The notes below the pieces were generated by a model that was given only the letters and a program-made list of their open reading frames with translations, did not search any database and was not told the origin of the DNA. From positions 1 to 64,000 of the forward strand of contig NZ_JARVWP010000011.1 of NCBI RefSeq assembly GCF_029846235.1: 64,000 nt of DNA. Reading direction: 5' to 3'. The stretch's first letter is position 1, and every line of letters starts with the position of its first letter. This document shows positions 40,714 through 49,133 of the stretch, piece by piece. The position numbers and the translations under genes were made by a program. The stretch comes from Bradyrhizobium sp. CER78. Its GTDB lineage: Bacteria; Pseudomonadota; Alphaproteobacteria; Rhizobiales; Xanthobacteraceae.

Positions 40714-40742
40714 CCGTCATTGGTCTTATCGGGAGTGATGCG

Positions 40743-41033
40743 ATGAAGATCTACCTCCTGTCACTCGGCGCCGGCCTTCTGGTCGGCGTCATCTACAGCC
40801 TGTTGAACGTGCGTTCGCCGGCCCCGCCGCTGGTGGCCCTGGTGGGTCTTCTCGGCATCTTGGCCGGCGAGCAGATCGTTCCTGTCGCCCGGCAACTGAT
40901 GTCCGGGCACGGGCTCGCATCCGCTTGGCAACAGGCGAAATGCGCGCCGCACATGTTCGGGATGTTGCCCGGACGCCAAAGCGCGCCGTCGAAAAGCGCC
41001 TCTTCGCTCGAAGGTCTGGAGAAACACTCATGA
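40743..41033 (+). CDS. XapX domain membrane protein
   Basis: A 96-residue small protein with the XapX signature: an N-terminal membrane helix MKIYLLSLGAGLLVGVIYSL, the NVRSPAPPLVALVGLLGILAGEQ motif (second helix), then a short basic C-terminal tail. XapX proteins are of unknown function and often accompany detoxification or purine genes. The start at 40743 has a GGGAG site; the stop overlaps the next gene's start by four bases (ATGA). Confidence 0.85.
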   Translation: MKIYLLSLGAGLLVGVIYSLLNVRSPAPPLVALVGLLGILAGEQIVPVARQLMSGHGLASAWQQAKCAPHMFGMLPGRQSAPSKSASSLEGLEKHS

Positions 41034-42916
41034 GCTCGGCACCCGACGTCATCCTGCATCGTGGCTTGTTCACGACTCTCGATCGGTCGAATCCGACGGC
41101 TTCGGCCGTTGCAATTGCCAACGGACGGTTCGTCGCCGTCGGACACGATCAGGACGTGATGAAGCTCGCAGGTCCGACTACCAAGATTGTCGACCTGAAG
41201 GGACGTCGGGTCTTGCCGGGCCTGATCGACAACCATCTGCACATCATCCGTGGCGGTTTGAACTTCAACATGGAACTGCGATGGGACGGCGTGCGTTCGC
41301 TTGCCGACGCCATGGACATGCTGAAGCGACAGGTAGCGATTACGCCGCCACCGCAATGGGTGAGGGTGGTCGGCGGATTTACCGAACATCAGTTTGCGGA
41401 GAAGCGGCTTCCGACGATCGAGGAGCTCAATGCGGTCGCTCCGGATACGCCGGTATTCCTGCTGCACCTCTACGATCGGGCTATCCTGAACGGCGCCGCG
41501 CTGCGGGCCGTGGGCTACACCAAGGATACGCCGGAGCCGCCGGGTGGCGAGATCACGCGCGACCCGAAAGGTAACCCGACGGGGCTGCTGCTCGCCAAAC
41601 CGAACGCTAACATTCTCTACGCGACGCTTGCCAAGGGGCCGAAGCTGCCGTTCGAGTATCAGGTCAACTCGACGCGTCACTTCATGCGGGAATTGAACCG
41701 GCTCGGCGTGACCGGCACGATCGATGCCGGCGGTGGATTCCAGAACTATCCTGAGGACTACGCGGTTATCCAGAAGCTGAGCGACGAAGGGCACCTGACC
41801 ATCCGGCTAGCCTACAACCTCTTCACTCAGAAGCCCAAGGGCGAGAAAGACGACTTCCTGAACTGGACGAAGACCTCGAAGTACAAGCAGGGCGACGACT
41901 ATTTCCGGCATAACGGGGCCGGCGAAATGCTGGTGTTCTCGGCGGCTGATTTCGAGGATTTCCGCGTCGCGCGTCCCGACATGCCTTCCGAGATGGAGGG
42001 TGAGCTCGAGGAAGTCGTTCGGGTCCTCGTCCAGAACAAGTGGCCGTGGCGGCTGCACGCGACCTACGACGAGACAATCTCGCGAGCCCTCGACGTGTTC
42101 GAGAAGGTGAACCAGGACATGCCCCTGGAGGGACTGCACTGGTTCTTCGATCACGCCGAGACGATATCCGACCAGTCGATCGACCGGATCGCGGCGCTCG
42201 GCGGCGGCATCGCCGTGCAGCACCGGATGGCCTACCAGGGCGAATATTTCGTAGAGCGGTATGGTGTGGGCGCCGCCGAGGCCACGCCACCGGTCAAGAA
42301 GATGCTCGACAAGGGCGTCAAGGTGTCGGCCGGCACCGACGCGACACGCGTGGCGTCCTATAATCCCTGGGTATCGTTGTCCTGGTTGGTAACCGGCCGC
42401 ACCGTCGGCGGGCTGCGGATCACGCCGCAGCGCAATTGCCTGGATCGCGAGACGGCGTTGCGGATGTGGACCGAGAATGTGACCTGGTTCTCGAACGAGG
42501 AGGGCAACAAGGGCCGCATCCAGGTCGGTCAGCTTGCCGACCTCATCGTGCCCGACCGCGACTACTTTTCCTGCAGCGAGGCCGAAATTGCCGACACGAC
42601 GTCGTTGCTGACCATGGTCGGCGGGAAGATCGTGTTTGGCGCTGGCGACTTCGCGAAGCTGGAGACCGGCGCACCGCCGCCGGCCATGCCGGATTGGTCG
42701 CCGGTGCGTCGCTTTGGTGGCTACGCGGCCTGGGCCGACGAAGGCGCCAAGGCGAAGGAAAATACCTTGGCCATGCGAGCGATGCAGGCGTGTGGCTGCG
42801 CCAATTCGTGCGGGGTGCATGGGCACGACCATGCGGCGGCCTGGTCAAGCCGTCTGCCGGTTTCCGACTTGCGGAGCTTCTGGGGCGCCCTCGGCTGCGC
42901 GTGCTGGGCGGTCTGA
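41030..42916 (+). CDS. YtcJ-like metal-dependent amidohydrolase
   Basis: A 628-residue amidohydrolase-superfamily enzyme of the YtcJ/DUF6282-like long type. It has VDLKGRRVLPGLIDNHLHII (metal-binding H-x-H), the NSTRHFMRELNRLGVTGTID stretch, HATYDETISRALDVF, HWFFDHAETISD, and the late Asp in KVSAGTDATRVASYNPW. No signal peptide is present, so it is cytoplasmic. The start overlaps the XapX stop. The C-terminus is unusual: an added tail with CGCANSCGVHGHDHA and GCACW, rich in Cys and His, suggests an extra metal site. The substrate is unknown. Confidence 0.85.
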   Translation: MSSAPDVILHRGLFTTLDRSNPTASAVAIANGRFVAVGHDQDVMKLAGPTTKIVDLKGRRVLPGLIDNHLHIIRGGLNFNMELRWDGVRSLADAMDMLKRQVAITPPPQWVRVVGGFTEHQFAEKRLPTIEELNAVAPDTPVFLLHLYDRAILNGAALRAVGYTKDTPEPPGGEITRDPKGNPTGLLLAKPNANILYATLAKGPKLPFEYQVNSTRHFMRELNRLGVTGTIDAGGGFQNYPEDYAVIQKLSDEGHLTIRLAYNLFTQKPKGEKDDFLNWTKTSKYKQGDDYFRHNGAGEMLVFSAADFEDFRVARPDMPSEMEGELEEVVRVLVQNKWPWRLHATYDETISRALDVFEKVNQDMPLEGLHWFFDHAETISDQSIDRIAALGGGIAVQHRMAYQGEYFVERYGVGAAEATPPVKKMLDKGVKVSAGTDATRVASYNPWVSLSWLVTGRTVGGLRITPQRNCLDRETALRMWTENVTWFSNEEGNKGRIQVGQLADLIVPDRDYFSCSEAEIADTTSLLTMVGGKIVFGAGDFAKLETGAPPPAMPDWSPVRRFGGYAAWADEGAKAKENTLAMRAMQACGCANSCGVHGHDHAAAWSSRLPVSDLRSFWGALGCACWAV

Positions 42917-42917
42917 C

Positions 42918-43370
42918 ATGTCGTCCGTAGCATCACCCACCTGGGTCTCGGCGATCCTGCGCTGGCCGCTGCTGTGGCACGCGGCCAGGATGGCGCTGGT
43001 GTCCGCCTATATCCTCGGCGGCTCTGCCAAACTGCTCGACTTCGCGGGCGCCGTGGCCGAGCAGGAGCATTTCGGCCTCCACCCGGGCTGGTTGTGGGCG
43101 GCTGCCGCCATCGCGATCGAACTCGGTGGTTCTCTGCTCGTCGTTGTCAATCGTTTCGTGTGGCTAGGAGCCGGCGGGCTCGGCATTCTGACCTTCGTCG
43201 CGATGCTCGCCGCCAACGCATTCTGGACGATGGGTGGCCATGAGAGATTCATGGCCACGAATGCTTTCTTCGAACATCTCGGGTTGATTGCGGGCCTCGT
43301 CGTCGCATCGATTGCTTCCGACGGGGCTCCGTTCCGCCCCAAGCCCGCTGCGCGAACTCAAGCTACCTAA
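42918..43370 (+). CDS. DoxX family membrane protein
   Basis: A 150-residue four-helix membrane protein of the DoxX type. It has an N-terminal helix with ALVSAYILGGSAKLLDF, then WAAAAIAIELGGSLLVVV, WLGAGGLGILTFVAMLAANAF and a last helix near LGLIAGLVVASIAS. The KLLDF and GLHPGW/ELGG positions match the DoxX core. DoxX proteins are often found with oxidative-stress and quinone enzymes. The start is one base after the amidohydrolase stop (translational coupling). Confidence 0.82.
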   Translation: MSSVASPTWVSAILRWPLLWHAARMALVSAYILGGSAKLLDFAGAVAEQEHFGLHPGWLWAAAAIAIELGGSLLVVVNRFVWLGAGGLGILTFVAMLAANAFWTMGGHERFMATNAFFEHLGLIAGLVVASIASDGAPFRPKPAARTQAT

Positions 43371-43381
43371 GGAGTCTCTCG

Positions 43382-44302
43382 ATGAAGTCGACCAGGATAT
43401 TCGTTCTGCTTGCGCTCGCGGCGGCTGTCACGGCGACTACGCCGGTCGTCGCAAAGGACGCAACAAAGTCAAGGGAGGCCGGGGTCGCCGTGGCTCCCCA
43501 ATACGACACGACCCATGTCTACGTGGCGCCGGAGGACGTGGACAAGTTCGTGACGAGCTTCCTCGCGACTTTCGGCGGCAAGAGCACTAAGCAGGTGGTG
43601 GCGACGGTGACGCCGACGCCGAGCAGCACCACGTCGCAACTGCTTCAGACACCAGTCGGCACCGTCTCGCTGTTCGGCTTCAAGACGCCGATCCCGTATC
43701 CTTTCGGTACGGAGCGCAACGGCTATCTCGTCACCGACATGGACCAAGCGGTCAAGGCCGCACGAGCCGCTGGTGCCGACGTGATTGTGTCGACTTTCCC
43801 GGACCCGATCGGGCTCGATGCTGTGATCCAATGGCCCGGCGGCGTCAACCTGCAAATCTATTGGCACACGACGAAGCCGGACTATGCCGCCTTCGAACGC
43901 ATTCCGGAGAACAGGGTCTACGTCTCGCCCGATCGCGTCGGTGCATTCTCCCGAAGCTTTCTCGCATTCTCCCGCGGCAAGATCGTTGCCGACGATGCGA
44001 AGGCGCCGGGCGTAGAGATCGGCAGGCCGGACACGACCTACAGACGAATGCGGATCGAGTCCGCCTTCGGCAAGATGATCGTTATGGTCACGGACGGGCA
44101 CTTGCCCTATCCGTACGGACGGGAGACGACAGGCTATGAAGTGGCCGACCTTGCTGCGACGATCGAGAAGGCGAAGGGCGCCGGGGCTGCGGTGCTCGTC
44201 GAGCCCTATGCCTCGGAAGGCCGCTCCACGGCGTTCGTCATGTTCCCGGGCGGGTACATCGCCGAGCTCCACTCGCTCGGGCCGAAGAGCGCAGCGCGCT
44301 GA
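43382..44302 (+). CDS. Secreted VOC (glyoxalase-like) protein
   Basis: A 306-residue exported protein. The signal peptide is FVLLALAAAVTATTPVVA, cut near residue 24. Two glyoxalase-like modules follow: YDTTHVYVAPEDVDKFVTSF with GGVNLQIYWHT, and NRVYVSPDRVGAFSRSFLAF with GGYIAELHSLG. His and Glu candidates for metal binding are present in both modules. It lies 11 bases after the DoxX gene. A periplasmic VOC protein is unusual; it may bind or modify the same substrate that the downstream porin admits. Confidence 0.78.
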   Translation: MKSTRIFVLLALAAAVTATTPVVAKDATKSREAGVAVAPQYDTTHVYVAPEDVDKFVTSFLATFGGKSTKQVVATVTPTPSSTTSQLLQTPVGTVSLFGFKTPIPYPFGTERNGYLVTDMDQAVKAARAAGADVIVSTFPDPIGLDAVIQWPGGVNLQIYWHTTKPDYAAFERIPENRVYVSPDRVGAFSRSFLAFSRGKIVADDAKAPGVEIGRPDTTYRRMRIESAFGKMIVMVTDGHLPYPYGRETTGYEVADLAATIEKAKGAGAAVLVEPYASEGRSTAFVMFPGGYIAELHSLGPKSAAR

Positions 44303-44327
44303 GAAAAAGCGGGGGTGACGTCGGCCG

Positions 44328-45746
44328 ATGGCGGCAATGCGAGATCAGCGGAGCTTTGGGATAATCTTGGCGCTTGTGGCCTTTGCCGCAGGCGCCGCTC
44401 CGGTGCGGGCTGATGAAGCCACGGCAGTCGCGATGCGGCCGGAGATCCAGGCGAACCGCTGGGCGGAGGATTGGTCGGTTCTCGCCGATCCGAGACTGCG
44501 CACCGAACCGTTCGACGGCCTCAAATATATCCCGCTCTGGGCCACCGACCCGAAGAGCTACATCTCCCTGGGCGCCACGTTGCGCGAGCGCTTCGAGAGC
44601 AACAACGCGGCGGGCTTTGGTGTCGCGGGAACGCCGTCGGATAGCTACCTTCTGCAGCGGCTGCAGGTTCACGCGGACATTCATTTCAATGCAAACTGGC
44701 GGGCGTTCGTTGAACTGGAGGACGACCGCGCTTTCGGCAAGCAAACCATCTCTCCGGTGGACCAGGATCGGCTCGACCTGCGCCTCGCCTTCATCGAGTA
44801 CGTCAACACCTTTTCGGGTGGGACCTTGAAGGCGCGAGCAGGGCGGCAGGATTTCGCCTTCGACCTGCAGCGCTTCGTGTCATCGCGAGATGGCCCGAAC
44901 GTCAGGCAGTCGTTCGATGCGCTCTGGGCTGACTGGGAGACCGGGCCGTGGCGTTTCATCGGCTTCGTCAGCCGTCCGGTCCAATATTTCGATAATCGTC
45001 CCTTCGACGACACCTCGAACGACAGCTTCCGCTTCAGCACGCTGCGGATCGAGCGCAAGGTGCTCGGCGACAAGGAGCTGTCCGGCTACTACTCGCTGTA
45101 CGAACGGAGCAACGCCAAATATCTCGACGCTTTCGGCGCCGAGCACCGGCACGTCTTCGATGTCCGCTTCGCGGGCAACGCCCAGCATATTGATTGGGAC
45201 CTCGAAGCCATGGGGCAGGTGGGTCAGGTGGGCACGGCCGATATTCGTGCCTGGGCGGTAGGTGCACGTGCGGGATACACGCTTGCAGACGTGCTGTGGC
45301 AACCTCGGCTCGGGATCCAGTTCGATGCGGCCTCCGGAGACCATCACCCCGGGGACGGGGTCGTGGGGACGTTCAATCCGCTGTTTCCAAACGGCTACTA
45401 TTTCACGCTGGCCGGTTACACGGGATACGTGAACCTGATGCATCTCAAGCCTTCGATTACCGTCAATCCGGCGAAAGGGCTGAAGGTGATGGGAGCCATT
45501 GGGCTGCAGTGGCGCGAAACCACGGCCGACGCCATCTACGTCCAGCCCAATGTGCCGGTGGCCGGTACCGCCGGAAAGGGCAGCAATTGGACCGGCGCCT
45601 ACGGCCAGTTGCGCGTCGACTACGCGTTCAACGACCATTTGACGGGCGCCATCGAAGCGGTGCATTTCGACGTCGGGGACACCATCATTCGCGCTGGTGG
45701 ACACACGAGCAACTATCTGGGCGTGCAGCTCCAATACGGGTGGTAA
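44328..45746 (+). CDS. Alginate-export-family outer membrane porin
   Basis: A 472-residue outer-membrane beta-barrel of the alginate_exp type. It has a signal peptide (IILALVAFAAGAAPVRA, cut near residue 28), then many amphipathic strands: SYISLGATLRERFESNNA, LQVHADIHFNANWRAFVELE, LKARAGRQDFAFDLQRFVSS and RHVFDVRFAGNAQHIDWDLE. It ends with the aromatic residue LQLQYGW needed for assembly. Such porins carry organic acids or sugars, not only alginate. It lies 25 bases after the VOC gene in the same operon. Confidence 0.87.
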   Translation: MAAMRDQRSFGIILALVAFAAGAAPVRADEATAVAMRPEIQANRWAEDWSVLADPRLRTEPFDGLKYIPLWATDPKSYISLGATLRERFESNNAAGFGVAGTPSDSYLLQRLQVHADIHFNANWRAFVELEDDRAFGKQTISPVDQDRLDLRLAFIEYVNTFSGGTLKARAGRQDFAFDLQRFVSSRDGPNVRQSFDALWADWETGPWRFIGFVSRPVQYFDNRPFDDTSNDSFRFSTLRIERKVLGDKELSGYYSLYERSNAKYLDAFGAEHRHVFDVRFAGNAQHIDWDLEAMGQVGQVGTADIRAWAVGARAGYTLADVLWQPRLGIQFDAASGDHHPGDGVVGTFNPLFPNGYYFTLAGYTGYVNLMHLKPSITVNPAKGLKVMGAIGLQWRETTADAIYVQPNVPVAGTAGKGSNWTGAYGQLRVDYAFNDHLTGAIEAVHFDVGDTIIRAGGHTSNYLGVQLQYGW

Positions 45747-45747
45747 G

Positions 45748-46428
45748 ATGCCCCGGCAAATCCTCCTGCTGCCGCTTCTGATGAGCCTGAACGCGGGTTT
45801 CGTCGATACCGCTGGATTTTTGGCGCTCCAGGGATTGTTTACCGCGCATGTCACCGGCAACTTCGTGACGTTCGGAGCGTCCATGGTACTCGGAACCTCC
45901 GGCGCGCTGGCGAAGCTGCTGGCGCTCCCGGTATTCTGCCTGGTCGTGATCGGCACGCGCGTATTCAGCTTCCTTCTGCCCGCGATCGGATTACCGATTT
46001 TCCGCTCGATGCTCGCCCTCAAGGTGCTGCTTCTGGCGGCAGGGGCCGCGTGTGCCGTCCACTTTGGACCATTCGTAGAGGGCGATAACTGGCAGGCGAT
46101 CTGCACCGGCATGATTCTGGTTGCAGCCATGGCAATTCAGAACGCCGCACATCGCATTCACATGGGGACGGAGCCTCCAACCACGCTCATGACGGGCACC
46201 ACCACCCAGATCATGATCGACGTCGCTGATGTGCTGCGAGGCGCTCCGGCTACGGTCTTGACGGTTGCCAAGCCGCGTCTCAGCAAGATGGCCGCGAGCG
46301 TGACGGCGTTCGCGCTCGGGTGCGCCGCCGGCGCAGTCCTCTACGCGAAGCTCGGGACGTTGTGTTTCGTCATTCCTCCGCTGATCGCGTTACCGGCCGT
46401 GTTCCTGGCGTCGGCTGAACCGAAGTGA
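45748..46428 (+). CDS. YoaK/DUF1275 family membrane protein
   Basis: A 226-residue polytopic membrane protein of the YoaK (DUF1275) family. It starts with the family motif NAGFVDTAGFLALQGLFTAH and VTGNFVTFGASMV, then helices around LLALPVFCLVVIGTRVFSFL and ICTGMILVAAMAIQNAAHR, and MTGTTTQIMIDVADVL near the end. Function is not established; some annotations suggest transport. ATG 45748 directly follows the porin stop (45744-45746). It is the last gene of the operon and faces the convergent mhqD-like gene. Confidence 0.85.
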   Translation: MPRQILLLPLLMSLNAGFVDTAGFLALQGLFTAHVTGNFVTFGASMVLGTSGALAKLLALPVFCLVVIGTRVFSFLLPAIGLPIFRSMLALKVLLLAAGAACAVHFGPFVEGDNWQAICTGMILVAAMAIQNAAHRIHMGTEPPTTLMTGTTTQIMIDVADVLRGAPATVLTVAKPRLSKMAASVTAFALGCAAGAVLYAKLGTLCFVIPPLIALPAVFLASAEPK

Positions 46429-46527
46429 CGGATTGACGAGACGATGACGTCCCCCTCTGGGTTGATCGACAGACCCACCGGTCGGCGGACCGCCTTTCCC
46501 AACGGCACACCGACCGAGGTCAGATTG

Positions 46528-47163
46528 TCAGGACACCGTCGCCTGGTTCCTCGTCTCGGCAATCCACGTGCGGCCGAGCGCAATGTCCGCCTGCGAGAGC
46601 TGATGGCCGACCGGCAGTATGCGATGGTCGACCTTGGCTCCCGCCGCCGACAGCATGGCGGCCAGTGCGGCGGCATTGTCGGCCGGCACGATGGGGTCTT
46701 GCTGTCCGGACAGCACCAGGACCGGCTTTCCGTCGAGCTGCGCGTCCGGGGGATCCGTCAGCGGCACCATGGCGCGAAACAGGATCGCTCCCGACAGCAC
46801 GTGCGGATCCATCAGCATGAGAGCGGCGGCGATATTGGCGCCGTTCGAGTAGCCGACGGCCAGCGGCGCGTCGATGCCGTATCGGCTACGCGCGCCCTGG
46901 ACGAACTCGCCGAGTTCAAGTGCACGATGGCGAACGTCCTCCTCGTCGAAAACCCCTTCCGCCAAACGACGGAAGAAGCGCGGCATTCCGCTTTCGAGCA
47001 CTCGCCCGCGTGGCGCCAGCAGCGGGGATCCCGGCGAGATCATGGCGCCGAGCTGCAGCAGATCGTTTTCGTCACCGCCGGTGCCGTGAAGGAGCAGCAA
47101 GGGCGGAGCATCCGCCCTGTTGCCGGCTTCGAAGCGATAAATGAACGGAGACTTCGCGGTCAT
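46528..47163 (-). CDS. Alpha/beta hydrolase, MhqD-like phospholipase/carboxylesterase
   Basis: A 211-residue serine hydrolase. The catalytic triad is visible: Ser106 (VGYSNGANIAAAL), Asp156 (LSGQQDPIVP) and His187 (ILPVGHQLS), with the oxyanion LLLLHGTGGDENDLL. This is the carboxylesterase-type hydrolase paired with ring-cleaving dioxygenases in Bacillus mhqNOD and mhqED, where it protects against methylhydroquinone and catechol. The start overlaps the MhqO-like stop by four bases, so the two are translationally coupled. It is cytoplasmic. Confidence 0.87.
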   Translation of the reverse strand: MTAKSPFIYRFEAGNRADAPPLLLLHGTGGDENDLLQLGAMISPGSPLLAPRGRVLESGMPRFFRRLAEGVFDEEDVRHRALELGEFVQGARSRYGIDAPLAVGYSNGANIAAALMLMDPHVLSGAILFRAMVPLTDPPDAQLDGKPVLVLSGQQDPIVPADNAAALAAMLSAAGAKVDHRILPVGHQLSQADIALGRTWIAETRNQATVS

Positions 47164-48098
47164 GACGCGGCTCCTTGAAGCTTGGGCAGCACGCCCTCGA
47201 TCTCCTTGCGGTGCGGCTCGAGGAAGCTCGGCAGCTTCAGGTCGCGGCCAAGCGTTTCCAGCGGCTCGTCGACCGCGAATCCCGGAATGTCAGTCGCGAT
47301 CTCGAAGAGGACGCCGCCCGGCTCCCGGAAGTAGATCGAGCGGAAGTAGTTGCGGTCCTTCTGCTCGGTGGGATGCAGCCCATGATTGCTGACGAGGTTC
47401 TGCGCCATGATTGCCTGCTCGGCATCATCCTTCGCCCGGAACGCGATGTGGTGCACGGAGCCGCGGCCCTGGCTGCCGCGCAGAAAGCCCTTCGCCTCAT
47501 AGATGTCGACGATGTTCCCCTGCGCATCGCCGGGTACCGTGAAGCGCGTGACCGATCCCTCCCGCGCGGTCTCGCGGAAGCCGAACACGTCGGTCAGGAC
47601 CTTTGCAGTCTTGGTCGCGTCGTCGAGCAGCAGCGTGACGCCCTGGAAACCGCGGATCGCGTGTTCCGCCGGTACGTCGCCGTTGCTCCAGGCCGGTTCA
47701 TCCTCGGCGCCGGCGACGCCGACGAGCGCGAGCGCCATTCCGTCCGGGTCGGAGAAGGCGAGCACGGACTCGCCGAAACGCTTTTCGAGCGCCTCGAACT
47801 TGATGCCCTTCTCGAGGAAGCGCTGGGTCCAAAAGCCCAGCGAACGCTGTGGCACGCGGAACGTGGTCTGATGGGTTTCGCCAACGCCGCGACGACCTGC
47901 GGGGGCTCCGTCCCACGGGAAGAAGGTGAGGATCGAGCCCGGCCGGCCGGCCTCGTCGCCATAATAGAAATGGTAGGTGGCCGGATCATCGAAATTGACG
48001 GTCTTCTTGACGAAGCGCAGTCCGAGATCGCGCGTGTAGAAGCCGAAGTTCTTTTGGGGGTCGCCTGCGATGGCGGTGACGTGATGGATGCCTGACAC
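47160..48098 (-). CDS. Ring-cleaving dioxygenase (MhqO-like)
   Basis: A 312-residue two-module VOC dioxygenase of the MhqO type. Ligand motifs are SGIHHVTAIAG, RGSVHHIAFRAKDDAE and GGVLFEIATDIPGFA; the core LGLRFVKKTVNFDDPATYHF is very close to MhqO. It probably opens hydroquinone or related rings with Fe(II) and oxygen. Length is normal. The downstream MhqD-like gene overlaps by four bases. It is divergent from the LysR gene at 48215, which probably regulates it through the 116-base intergenic region. Confidence 0.9.
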   Translation of the reverse strand: MSGIHHVTAIAGDPQKNFGFYTRDLGLRFVKKTVNFDDPATYHFYYGDEAGRPGSILTFFPWDGAPAGRRGVGETHQTTFRVPQRSLGFWTQRFLEKGIKFEALEKRFGESVLAFSDPDGMALALVGVAGAEDEPAWSNGDVPAEHAIRGFQGVTLLLDDATKTAKVLTDVFGFRETAREGSVTRFTVPGDAQGNIVDIYEAKGFLRGSQGRGSVHHIAFRAKDDAEQAIMAQNLVSNHGLHPTEQKDRNYFRSIYFREPGGVLFEIATDIPGFAVDEPLETLGRDLKLPSFLEPHRKEIEGVLPKLQGAAS

Positions 48099-48214
48099 TT
48101 TTTGCCCTCCGGGTCCGTACGAGCCGCTTGGCTCTTGAGACGAGATATCGGATGGCTTTGATTTAAGGACAATCCATGATCATATGACATGACTGTCTAC
48201 GAAATAGCGACAAT
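48099..48214. promoter_or_regulatory. Divergent mhqO-lysR control region
   Basis: The 116-base region between the MhqO-like gene and the LysR gene. It includes a hairpin-like palindrome GAGCCGCTTGGCTC (48121-48134) and overlapping palindromes ATGATCAT and CATATG near 48177-48187. Either could be the LysR site, since LysR regulators usually bind between themselves and a divergent target. The assignment is inference. Confidence 0.35.
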
Positions 48215-49123
48215 ATGGATCGAGGGATGGATAAAGTCACCAGTCTGCAGGCTTTCGTGAAGGTGGTCGAAACCGGCAGTTTCTCCGAAGCGGCCCGCCA
48301 GTTGCGCCTGTCTAGGTCCGCCGTCAGCAAATACATCGGCGACCTGGAGGAGAGCCTCGGCGTCCAACTCCTCAATCGCACGACGCGGCACGCCAGCCCG
48401 AATGAGAATGGCCAACTCTATTTCGAGCGCGCGCTAGTCATTCTTTCGGAGATTGATGCGGCCGACCAGGCCGTCACGCACTTGCAGTCAGCTCCCCGCG
48501 GTCTTCTGCGAATCAATGCGCCGATGTCCTTCGGCACGATCAGGCTTGGACCGGCGCTCGCCGACTTCATGGTCAAGTATCCGGAAATGCAGCTCCAGCT
48601 TGTGCTGAGCGACGATCTCGTCGATCCCGTCCAGGACGGTTTCGACGTGACCCTACGAATCGCGGAGCTCGAATCATCGAGCCTGATTGCACGAAAGATC
48701 ACGCCCATGCCGAGGGCGATCTGCGCGTCGCCCGAGTATCTCGATAAGCATGGTACCCCATCGCACCCGCGGGACCTGCGCGATCACGCCTCGCTGACCT
48801 ACGGCTTCCTGCTTACAGGCAACCAGTGGAAACTGACAGGCGCGGACGGGGAGCACTGGATCCAGCCCGCCTGGTCGCTGTGCGTGAACAACGCGGAAGT
48901 GTTGCGTGATGTCGCCGTCAAAGGCAGAGGAGTGGCGTTGATACCCAAGTTTATCGCCGGAGAGGCAGTCAAGAACGGAGAGTTGAAGGAGATACTGAAA
49001 GACTTCCGGTCGCCGCCGCTTACACTGTATGCGATCTATCCGCCGACGCGACATTTGTCGGTGAAGGTCAGGCTCTTCATCGATTTCCTCGTCGAACGCT
49101 TTGGCCACGAAGCCGATGCGTGA
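48215..49123 (+). CDS. LysR family transcriptional regulator
   Basis: A 302-residue LysR regulator with the N-terminal winged helix VTSLQAFVKVVETGSFSEAA, QLRLSRSAVSKYIGDLEESL and LLNRTTRHASPNENG, and an effector domain (GFLLTGNQWKLTGADGEHW). Met at 48215 or 48227 could start it. It is divergent from the mhqO-mhqD pair, its most likely target. The nucleotide cyclase gene starts 10 bases after the stop, so the two may share a transcript. Confidence 0.9.
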   Translation: MDRGMDKVTSLQAFVKVVETGSFSEAARQLRLSRSAVSKYIGDLEESLGVQLLNRTTRHASPNENGQLYFERALVILSEIDAADQAVTHLQSAPRGLLRINAPMSFGTIRLGPALADFMVKYPEMQLQLVLSDDLVDPVQDGFDVTLRIAELESSSLIARKITPMPRAICASPEYLDKHGTPSHPRDLRDHASLTYGFLLTGNQWKLTGADGEHWIQPAWSLCVNNAEVLRDVAVKGRGVALIPKFIAGEAVKNGELKEILKDFRSPPLTLYAIYPPTRHLSVKVRLFIDFLVERFGHEADA

Positions 49124-49133
49124 GGGAGTTGCA

